A program made the position numbers and the translations under genes. Below are positions 1 through 12,200 of a stretch of DNA of 64,000 nucleotides, one piece after another. The stretch lies in assembly GCA_944474755.1 (NCBI GenBank), contig OX104112.1:21664460-21728459 (forward strand). Reading direction: 5' to 3'. Origin of the DNA: Limnoperna fortunei. Its lineage: Eukaryota > Mollusca > Bivalvia > Mytilida > Modiolidae. Positions within the stretch are counted from its first letter, which is position 1. Each line of letters opens with the position of its first letter. The notes beneath the pieces were generated by a model that was not told the origin of the DNA, did not search any database, and saw only the letters and a program-made list of their open reading frames with translations.

Positions 1-234
1 CTAACAAACTTCTAAATGTTGGAGAATCCGCCGTTTCTCTCCAGTGCCAAAATGCGTAAAAATGCATATCACAAAGATCTCGTTTGTCCAACTGGGTTTC
101 CAAAATATCCCATTTTGCCTTCTTGAGATCAAGAGCAAGATATATATTTCTAGTTTCCTCATGATTCAGGATGGCACCTAATCGTCTTAGATGTTTAGCT
201 TCTGGGTAACGGTCTAACCAAGACCTTTCAAGAC
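1..234 (-). CDS. Exon 11: Death-like domain, continues beyond window
   Basis: The acceptor is GTATTTAAG. The frame is open to the window edge: LERSWLDRYPEAKHLRRLGA, then ILNHEETRNIYLALDLKKAK, WDILETQLDKRDLCDMHFYA and FWHWRETADSPTFRSLL. The L-G-x-x-L, W-x-x-L-E and L/F-x-x-W spacing of amphipathic helices is that of the Death-domain superfamily, and its place after Roc-COR matches DAPK1. The assignment is by pattern only. Confidence 0.7.
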
Positions 235-3200
235 CTTAAATACAAAATAAATAATAACGAAAATTGTGACATATCAGATAAGAATAATATCCTTGGTGAA
301 GTGACCATATCTAATAAGGATAAAATGACAAGGGTAAATTTTGCAATATCAGATAAGAATAATAGCTCTGGTGAAGTGACCATATTTTATTAAGGTTAAA
401 TTGACTGGGGTGAAGTGTGGCAAACAAACATAAGAATTAAATGACTAGGGTCCTGAACCACATTAGATAAGGATAAAATGCTTAAGGAGAGGGTAGGTAT
501 ATCCATTATTATTGGTTAAATTACCACTTTCTATCCATAAACCACGCACAGAAAAAAGGAACACTATGTTTTATCTTAATGCCAAAATCATCTTAACGGA
601 TGCATAGATCAACGCTCTATTGGACATTAGTAGGACACGGTTTACTATTAAATATACGGATTTAAGCTAGTAAAAATGTTTTTGATATTACAAATAACTT
701 AAATCTAAAGCCAAATATGTAATTCAGACTTTCCAAACGAAATCCGGAAATAATACCAGATTGTGGTTAGGATTTACCCGAATGTACTTTTCAAGCTTAA
801 CATTTCTACTATAAAAAGTTAGTTGGTATATAACATTTAATGAACCAAGCAGAAAAGTTATTTTCCTTACCAAAGCAGTTAACGCTTTTTCATAGAATAG
901 AATGTTCATCAAGTTGCACTATAAGTCTTCTTAATTGTAAATGTTTATCATTTTAAGTTATCATTTTAATATTACTTTATTTTAGACAGGCGACGCAATC
1001 TCAAAAATATCATTACAACATCCAACCAGGTAAGATATCAATACGCATACATGTAAATAATTAAAACATATATCCATGTCAAATAACAATCATCATTGCG
1101 ATATCCATCCAGGTAAGATATCAATGTTTCGCCTAGCTACAATAATGTAGCTCCTTTTTTATGGACTGAGCTACAAAGCGGTCCCATAATGGAGCAGCCC
1201 GGGAGTGATTCACACCCGGGGGTTTTATGCATATTATAAGCAATTAAAGTGTTTCCCTGGTTTGCTACATACTTTTTTTACGTATTTGCAGTTTAACTGA
1301 TATTTCCACAACGCCGTATTCGTTAGTTTTATCACTTTATTCGTAATCATGGCATTGTTGACAAAATATGAATTCCGGAAGTGCATAATTTTGATAATAT
1401 TTGAATCGATTTGGTAAAAAAATTATCATTCCGGATGATTTCAACTGTATTTATTGCATTATGATTATGTCCGCTTATTACAAATTTTACCGATACGATT
1501 CCGAAATTCTTCACTCCACAATTTTAATTATGTTAACAATGCCACGATTACGAAAAAGTGTTAAAATTATTTAATTCGATATTGTAGACATGTCAGATGA
1601 ACGGCGGAGGAAAGAAAACATATTTATAAATAAAGACAGAGGTTAAATAGCCGAAAATATATGCAAATCCCAGGAGTGTTTTTGCTCCATTACGAGTAAT
1701 GGGACCTCTTTGTAGCTCCGTCCATAAAAAAAGAGCTACAATATTGCAGCTATGTTTCGCCATATGTATGTCAAAAGTCATAATTATACAGCAATAAAAA
1801 CAGATTTATGCAAGAGATCGTTATAGTTTTTTGTTTCCTCTATAGTTTGTATTGTTTCAATTAAAACATGTCTTCATTCTTTGTTGTGGTAATAAGTTAA
1901 AACATAATCCCATAACTAATCACTTGCAAAAATGTATTGCAAATATGAATTTAGTAATATACCTGTACACCCTTTGGCACAATCCTCGTCTTGAATTGAC
2001 TCCTAAAATTTAAGCAAGACATTTCATATTTTATACTGCAATATAATTATTAGATACGTATCATATTTTTTAAATACAATATCGCTCACCTTGTAAAATA
2101 TGAACATTAAATGATGCACTTGATTATAGAACAAAATTATTTTTAAATGATGAATCCTGGTGCAGTTCTCATATTTGGACCGCATGGAGCATGCGCAATG
2201 GTTATACTTTTCCTCTATATTTAGGAATGGCGTGTTGTAAAAGCAATCACATTGTCATCGACACTAGTCGGGGATTGCAGAATGTCTGTCATGGTCCTTG
2301 CACATAAACATGTGGGTAATAAGTAGTTGCATTCTTTTTGATATCACGGTTAAAATCATCTGTTCATACTCACTATTCGGGAAGTTTATAGCGACAATCA
2401 AAATTGACTGTCTGTTGTCAGTAATAGATGGCACAATAAAGTAAACTTAAATTGTTGATCAATGTATTCCTTTTATGTTTAAAGTTTTTGCAGAACATAT
2501 TTGTACTCTAATTAGTTTCTATGTAATGATAACCGTATTAGTTTACATTGTTACATTATTGGCAATGTAGTATGTCGATGTCATGATCGTTCAATTTCAT
2601 TTCTAATAGATATAAGGATAAAATGACGGGATAAAGTTTACCCGACTGGAGTGATGTTTGACCACATCAAAAAAGGATACAATAACTAGAGTAACGTGTA
2701 CCATATCAGATAAGGATAAAATGACCGGGTCAAGTGCGCTATATCAGATTATTATGAATATTATGAAATTTCCCATTTTTTTTCCATAAACCAAGCCAAG
2801 AATAAAAAAAAAATCACTACTGTGTTATGATTAGCGAGATATTAAAATATAAAAAAAATTCTAAGAAGTTTCAAATTTATTTTTAGTTTAAATCATTTTT
2901 ACAGGCTGATAAATAATTGAAATTATCACGAAAATACTTACTTTGTCAGAGAACCATAGCAACATGTGGGACACTTTATGTTTTATTTTATGATTTCTAC
3001 ACATCCAACGTTGACTTTTTGCTATAGTTATTTGATTATGTTCTACAAAACAAAGTCCATTTTTACACGGTACACCAAATTCGATGATGAAAGGGAAATG
3101 CATGTTCGTTTGGCGTGAAGTGTTTGCAATGGTTAAGTAGAAGTCTGTTGTCCCAACGATACTCCTGGTGAGACACTCCTGTACTGTTGAAGCAATGGAG

Positions 3201-6200
3201 GGCTTGATGTCAGATTTGCTTTGTTCGTGCATTAATGCCAGTATGATTCTATTTTCCACAACACTGGCTTGAACTTGATGTTTACTGTCAATGGTCACAA
3301 GAGCACTATCAGTAAAAAGATTTAGTTTGTTAATATCTGCGTTTAAATTCCCCAGTACGATAAATGATCCGAGAAAACGATATAGTAAAGCAGGTGGTAT
3401 TATTTGTTCCGTAAATTTATACGCGAGAAAAATACATTTTTGTCTCCGGAATGTGTACTCAAATGGCCGGTCTGTAATCATAGATGGCACTATGAAGTAA
3501 CTACTGTCAGATTCTGTCTTTGGTTCTAACATAATGTCCAAACGGACTAGCATGTTTATCATAAATTCCCTGAACGGAAATATATGCTTGAAGTCAGATT
3601 GTTGCCAAAGTTGAAGAATATCTGTTTTCTTAATAATGCCTGTCTTGCTTAAGTTTTCATATGTATCTCGTATGGCTTGATCCGGAGGCCAAAATAACTT
3701 TTCGGTTACTATGGAACGAAAGACATCTATCAGATATGCAGGGTCCGTCACAATATAGTCCCTCAGATTATCTTCATCGAAGTAGATAAGTTTTCCTAAG
3801 GCATGTTGAACTTTCAAAAAAGTAACCAGTTCTTTTGGCTGGAGTGACATTCCCTCATTCTTGGCGTTTAAATTTCTAACTTCTGTAATCGATAAAATTC
3901 TCTTTCCATCTGAAGCTTGTTTCGCTAGTTGTAGTTCTAGCGGAACAAACTTTGTCGGCATTGGTTCACCCCAGGATGGATGCTCAAAGGCAACATCTAT
4001 CAAGGCATCACGGAGTGCTGCAAGATCTTCGTCTTCTGTATCTTTCGCATTGAGGAAAAAAAGGTGATCAATCAAGAGGTGGTCTTTACCTGCATGATTT
4101 CTAAACAATGTCTTCAAACTGTCTTTGATAGCATTTCTTTGCTGGTCAACATTAGTCTGAAAGAAAACATGGTTTCTAACTTCACATTTATGACTGCACA
4201 ATGCAACAGGCACTGGTTGTACAAAAACAAGTTGCATTGGCTAAATGTATTGATAAGAGCGACTTAAGGGATACAGAACACCATATTGTTTTTGAAATCG
4301 TTAAATGTACATAACATTAAAAATAAAATTAATAAAACAAATCTCCATTTTGTTTTAAATTCTATAAATTAGAAATATTAATGAAATACTAATTCTTGAA
4401 AAATCGTATAATAATGGTTTATCGAAAAAGGTTTTTAATGATTTCGGTATACTCAAAATAATGAAAATGAGTTAATTCTGACCAAAATATATTTTTACCA
4501 GTTATTTTTAATAGACACAAATTGTCTTTTCAGCACTAAAGTGTACACCAATCGCTTGACATTATATAAAAAATTAGAAATTTCATTAGACAGAATGTTG
4601 TTAGTATTCTTATCGCTGTACAATTAGAAATGAAAACATTCGATGTGTTGGTGTTCGATCCTTCGATTATGAAGCTTGGAATCCGTTTGTTTATTCTAAA
4701 TTATAATTTATGTGGCAAGCTTGAAGAATATTATTTTCTTTTAAAGTGTTCTCAATCCACATTAGAAATAAGATATATATTCCAACAGTATGCCAATCAT
4801 TTATATTACACTATTTAAATAAGTTTAACTATATCAAAAGAACGAATGTTAATCTAGAAAAAATCTTCACAGGCAACAATTAGTACACAGTTTACACAAT
4901 TTAACAATCACGGATAGTACAAAAACAAGTTGTGTTGACTAAATATTGTACATTTATCTGTAAGAGTAACTTAAGCATTATATAGTCGTATCAGTATGTC
5001 AAGCATTGCTAATAAGAATAAAGTTGCAGACTCAATGCAGGCAACAGATTTTGTAGGATTCATGACTTCACTTCCAAGCACCCTTCCTGCTGTCACGTTT
5101 CTCAAATGTTTTGGTGACGTGACATAAATGTCATAAGATTGCTAAATGCAGCGTTTCAGAGCTGGTAAAAGGTGTGTTTGAAACGTTTGCTTTGTTTTAT
5201 TTTTCTTGCAATTATTACTTCAAATAATTTATTGAGAATGTGTATCCACATTGTTACAGTACCAACTTCCGGACAAAAAACAATCAGTATCAGAGTTAGG
5301 CAGATCTTGATTACTTGAAACATAACCCTTTAGAGTGCAGCGCCCCTCTCGGATGCCCGCTATGAGCTGTTTCATGAACTGACACGTTGGTAAAACTATC
5401 GAATGAACATCTAAAAGCACATCATGTCTCCTGCTTTACTAATTGGTACTAACATCAGATCTAACAGTTCCTTGCATTAATAATACGTCATAGGTAATTA
5501 TTAATATTCCGTTTAAAATGTATCATTCATATGTGCAATATTTTTACTATTTTTTTAAAGCACAAGGAAGGAATTTGAAAGAATTTGTTAGACACAAGTT
5601 AAAGGACAACTATGTTTCTTACCAATGTGTCTTTGTGAGTTGCAACAAATAAAATCCGGGGATATTTTTTACCACTGTTTGTTGTCGTTTTCTCGCAGAA
5701 GGTTAAAATTGAATTAACCCAATGTATGAGGAAATCTAAAATTAATAAAATAATCAATATGAGATATCAAATATTTTCATAGGGAAATTTTCCATGTGAC
5801 TGTATTTCAAAGCAGCTTTTATGCCGTTTATTTGTTCCGTGTTTTTTAATTATGACTTGTTGTCTTATATTTTAGTGTTAATCAAAGCATAAAATGTGTC
5901 TTTGGCTAATCTTTTCCTCTTATAAAGAATATATGACCTGCATCTTCAAGTGTAAGCGTTGATTGGGAGATTTGTTATTCAAAGCGAAATGAGAAAATCC
6001 ATTCCTCTAGAAGAACTGTCCGTCCTAAACGTTACTGTTACTTTTATACAGTTCATCGGAAGAAACTAGTATTGTTATCAATTTATACTGTTCATCTATT
6101 TATGTCAAGGGGTACTAGGATTCACACACAGAGGTGTTTAGCACGTCCCCAATGTGGCGGACTGTTGGTGGTGTCAGATTATTCCAAGTACAGTATGGTT

Positions 6201-9200
6201 TTTGAAATACTGCTCAATAAATGTTTCTTCAATTGATCAATATCTAACGGTTAGTGTTGAGGAATTTAAAAGAATACCAATGATTCATTTAGCACTGTAT
6301 GTTGAATGTCTACGCATATTTTTTTGTTATCAATCAGACCGTATAAGTAAATAAAGTTAGTATATTTTCATAAAACTTTGTATACCTGCAGTGGTGGTTT
6401 TTCCTTTGAATCCTGGTAGAAATGACATGTCTGGCATGTCGTCAAGTATATCTTTACTTCCATTAAAGGTAACCACAAAGGTTCCTCTACTAGAAATAAA
6501 CAGTTGATGGGTCAAGTAATAAATCTTCTGACCCCCAAAATCCCAAATATCGATTGGTACGACAATCTTCTTATAGTCTCCTTGGCGGCACTCTTTTAAA
6601 ACTAAAGCGATAATTTCGTTATCTGAAGGACCTTCTTGTTCCGATTCGTTGTTTGGCCCAGTAGGAGAATCGACTCCGCCGACAGCGCCCAACGTGGATC
6701 GTTCTTTATGCAGAGGTCTTGTTACTGATTCTGAAAGTAACAATACTGTATGGTCACATACAAGTAAATAAATCTATGTAAACATGTAACTAACATTACA
6801 TATAAACAACACCTCATATATTTTTGAATGTATAATTGTTTGTTATTGTGATACCACCGACCATCTATAATTGATGGAAATGATGTTCTTTACATGAATT
6901 ATGGATTTAATTCCTATTGGAAGATAAGTACGATTTGTACATTTTGTTACGGACAATTGGTGGTGTTTGTTTATTTCTTCTTTGCGTCCTTATGAGTTTT
7001 AATGTGACAAAATTTATATAATATTTTGTTATTAGACAGTTGGTGTTTGCATTATTTTCTCTTTTTATCTTTATGTAACGAGTGTTGATATGGCGTATGA
7101 TTTGTATAACATTTTGTTATCTGACATTTGTTGGTGTTTGGGTTATTTCATATTTGCATCCTTATGTTTTGAGTTTCAATATGACATTTTAATTTGTATA
7201 ATATTTTGTTATCAGACAGTTGGTGTTTGGATTATCTCCTCTTTCTAATACTCATGTAATAAGTTGTAATGTGACTTAGGATTTGTATCACATTTTGCTA
7301 TCAGAGGTTGGTTGGATTAGCTGCTCTCTATATTCTTATGTTATGAATTGTACTGTGATGTAGCATTTGTATAACATTTTGTTATCACAGTTTATAGCTA
7401 TTTAGATGATAAATTGTTGGATATATTTAAGGCACTAAATACCCAAAACTCACTAGAAGGTTCATGCATTGGTTGTGTCTCTTCTGCGGGCATTGCAGTA
7501 TTCTTCTTTGATTTTAGTAAACTCATAACTGCTGCATTGAGTATAGTACCTAAACAAGAAAAACATATGTGAAGAAGAACTATTTTCTTAATTTGTCTGT
7601 GATTCAATACATAGTTTATTCCTAATAACAGAAGACAAATTGGAAACACACATCTTATCCATAATCCGCTTCCTCTTTTTGACATGTATTCCAAACACCA
7701 TATCTTAGTTGCTTCTAATGTGTTTTCAAAAAGATTTAAACACCACAAATGATTAGTTCGCCTTGTTCAGTATTTCCAGAAAGCTTTACGTGTAAAGAAA
7801 TTTTAATTTCAAGCAACAAACTAAAACACATCAGCTGAGAAAGCACTTCAACTACTGTGTTGCTTATATCGTTTGATCCTTGAGTTTTGCTTTACATCCT
7901 ATCTGTTGGTCTGATCTGTAAGCAGCGTGTATGAACTGATTCCTATGTTGAAATCCTTGCTTTTTGGAGCAAACGACTTAACTAAGATTTACTGTGTAGT
8001 TTCGTCTGAAAGTAGTTGTTCATGCTTTCCCATTTTTGCTTCAGTTGCATTTTGTTTGGGGGGAGGGAGGGCAATAAAGTTATAGCTTATTAGACCAGAA
8101 ATCATCGATCAATTGATCAATATCCAGTCTTAGGGCAATACAAACAAACAATTGCTTTTTAAAACATTTGTCACATGTCACTTAATATGCCTAAAAGTAC
8201 CCCATCTAATATAACTCTATATCAATGCCTTAAACAAATGAAATAGATGCATTAAAAGTAACAATATGCAAAAAATATATGTCTGCTTTTATAAGTATTC
8301 TTCACAAGTTCACTTCGACATAAAATGCATTATTATACTACCTTTTTTCAGAGGCACCCATTTTCGTCTGTCTGTATTCATTGCGGCTCGCCCAAGATAT
8401 ATACAAATCCCATCAGTAGAATTCCATGCATCGGGGATATCATCCCCCACTAAGAGCTTTGCTAGGGTAGTTTTACCCACACCATATGGCCCAACTAAAT
8501 ATACACGATTCCAGAAACACTCATAGGTCCCTTGTTGGAGCATTTGTTTAAACTCAGATACCGTCTCAAGCCCAAGCTCGTTCAATTCTTTAAGGAGATC
8601 TGAAACATAATTGTTGTTCTCTTCTTTATAATCGGATACGTTATTAAAATAAGTTAATTTAATTTAATGTCCATGTTTTAGGCAATGGTATATGAAATAG
8701 ATTGTGCATATTTCTATTTGAATTGTGATCAGTTATCAAAGAATGTGGCATGAAATAGGTAAATTGTCCAAATGTTATCTAAATAGTGACAAGTTAACGG
8801 ATAGTTACAGACAATGAAGCCTGAGAAAGGCACATCATGCTTATACATATCTAAAAAGTAACATGATGTAATGACAGCATATTCTATATACACTTAACTC
8901 ATAAAGAATCTGCTACACATGTATGTCGTTGGTGGTTATAATTTGAAGGTAGTATGAAAACTTTTTTCAGTGAGTTGTTATCTATCTCTGTGGGATTCGC
9001 TGTCAAAAGGGTGTGATTACAAAATTGTAAGAATATATGCCCGTACACTAATTGTCATTCAGTAAACAATAATGCGACATTGAGGTGAAAGTTCAAGGTC
9101 AAAGGTCAGCATCCATGGTGTGCGACAAGTCGCCGTGAAAGGATCTACGCACATCCTAAATACCAAGAGCCTGTACTCGAATTAGTCATTCAGAAGGAAA

Positions 9201-12200
9201 TGTGACCTTGAGGTCAAAGTTCAAGGTCAATGGTCACCAACCATGGTACGTAGCACGATGCCTTGATGAAATCTACACACATGCCAAATATCAGAAGCCA
9301 ACCTCCAGAGAGACAACAAATTTGTAACGTTTGTAATCAGTATACTTGTGCAACATCTTGCATACCTGATGAAATGAGAAAAATAAACGCTGTATGCACT
9401 AGAGGCTGGAATATTGCTGCATAAGTTAGGAAAATTTATAATTATGAAACTAAAACAGTCTTTTTGTCATAAATTCTTATTCTAAGATGACCGTTGGTGT
9501 CTAAAACTGATGAATATAAAGCTGTTATCTATATGTAAAATTAAAGGACATAACTTCTGCTATTTTCTTGTCTTTAATAATAGGTCGAAGAAATTTTTTC
9601 ATAAGAATAGCGGAAAAAATTAGCAAGGAGTGGGGCACAGCTATACGCATTGAAGTTCCGACTGTCTGCTAAAAACACGATAAAAAATTTAGCATACTAT
9701 AAACATTTTCTTCGCTATAACATAATTTGCCTTTAGTTCTTTAGTAGAAAATCATTTTTGTTACCTAAAACTATATATTGGTGGGCATATGTAGAAACGA
9801 AGACTTTATTTATAAAGAGTTGAACAATCAAAGGTTCTAACAGATGGAATTTTAGATATCGATTGACATTTAATTTTAAAAAAGTTCTTTTGAATTGTTC
9901 AGGATCCACATATGATTAATATTACTTCGCGAATAAACAGTTTGCTGTTCTTCTTTCACTGCAGACAATATCTTAGTCAACTGGTTTTGACAACTCTTTG
10001 GTAGAGCACGTAGATGAGCCGGCTATGTATCTTTCCTTGTAAGGATTTTTGTGAAATTTTGAAATCCAATTCAAGTATGGCAAGTCTTTGTCGTAATGAA
10101 TCTTCAAATGAGTCATGTACTACTTATGGTTAGCTGGATTTCATCTTTGTCAGTGGTGGTACCTTTGGAATTAATAGAGTTAACCTTGAAGATTGGGTCT
10201 TTTATGAAGCATTCATAGTAATGTGACTTACATACAAACACAAGGTTGTTAGAAGCATTGCCTGCTGGGTTTACAACATATCTGTCATGGAAGGAATTGA
10301 GGCACATCATATCAACATCGTCGTAGAATGCGGATTTCGGTTGAGCATTAATGCAACGTCTAAGATTCTTAATTCGACGTTGTAAAAAGGCCTTATTGTT
10401 CTTACTCAGTTAGACAGTGCATTCAGTTCTAGGTCTTATTCCATTTCTCTCTTAATCTATTCTGTGGCATAGCTTTGATAATAAAATCCATATGCATCCA
10501 TAAAAAGTTTGAAATATAAATTCTAGTGTACTGGTTGCGGTTCTTTGAATTTTGGATAAAGAGAAACCATGTTTCTGAGATTCTCGTGGTCAATGATGTT
10601 CAGATCACCAGTAATGACATGACCAGCGGTATATTTATAAGACACGATGGAAAAGGTTAATATTTTTATATATGTAGGGATCTTATCTTTCACTTCTGTT
10701 CTATTCCGAAAATTGCTCCAATTTTTTTTCTTAATTTTATGTGAAGACTTTTTTTAATTTTCATTAAGAAGAGACTCTGTACGCATAGGTTTGTTTGTTT
10801 GTTTGTTTGATGGTGGTTAACGCCACTTTTAGCAATTTTGCAGCTTTATCGTGGCGTCCTGTTTTTATTGGGCGAGGAAGCCGGAGTACCCGGAGAAAAA
10901 CCCCAACCTGCGGTAGGAAAACTGGCAATCCTTGTCAATTAAGATTGGAGTCGAGTACATCCTGCCTGCAGTGAGAATCGAACCCGCAATCTCAGTGTTG
11001 AAAGACCACGTGATCGATAGTAGACGAACTACCTTGACCAATCGGCCACCGAGGCACCGGCACAGGTTTGAAAAGACGGAAAGAAGTTATGTCGCAAATG
11101 ATGTTTGTCAATCTATTTAGTTTATCTATTTCTCCAACCACAAGACGTCATAACTAAAATATGTCACCCAATAACCAATCAGAAGAGTAACTTGCTTCTT
11201 GGGAATTTCCTAACTAAAGGTGTAAGGATTTTTTGCTAGTTTTTGTATCTTGTTTTCTTTTTGTCAACCAACATAGAATGTTCCAGTCGGTCATTATTTC
11301 TAGTTTGTATATTGTAACAATGAAATGTTGCTACATCTAATTATTGTTGACAAATCGCCCTTTACTTTCAAACAATTAGAGAATGAATTGTTGTTCAGCT
11401 TTAACAGTCCAATCAAAAAGAATAGACATTTCATTTCATTTTCAATTAAATGAAATCATGAATTGTAGAGTAAACACTATTTTACCTTGGACAGAGTTTT
11501 CAGTTTTTGTGGTGTCTTTATCTTTATTTGATTTGTGTTCCTCTGTCATGTGTTTCTGCAATTATACAGTCATTCTTTGTAACACTTCTAGATAAAAATA
11601 TGTTCCTATTTCTTAATATGTTGTTAATTATTTTAAAAATTAATTAGTAAGTTTACCTAATCCAAACTGTTTAAAGAGTCGATCATTAACAATATAATAA
11701 CGAAGCCATCATAAATTAAATATATAGGATTTAGAGGATTTATATTATATTCTACTTACTAGCACAACCCCTTGTCTTTTTTATCTTATTTAAAAAAAAT
11801 GCTTCATATGACTTTTTTATTTAAAAAGTGTAGTCAGACAGATGATGATAGTACACAGGAGACGCATATAGAACGACATGAAAAAAGGTAGATGGTTAAA
11901 CAATCAAAAGACCAGAGACAAACGTACAGACAGTAAAGCAGGCAGAAACCGACAAATCAGACATCTATGGACAGGACACAAAAGACAATGAGTCAGAAAT
12001 GGATAAGACGCAATTAAATAGACACACATAACGCATACAAAACACATAAATACAGTTTAAGACAGACTAAATATGTAAACAAAGATACATACATACAGAC
12101 AGAAAAAGATAGACATAGAAGAGATTAAACATAAAACAGAAAAAGAAAAGACTTCACACAATACAAACAGGCGGGCAGGCAGAGAAACAGAGAGGAAAGA

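Noticed and set aside
4441..4520. Minus-strand peptide YIFWSELTHFHY as candidate for the missing Roc helix
   Set aside because: No acceptor or donor borders it in a usable phase, and the similarity is only an aromatic-Trp pattern.
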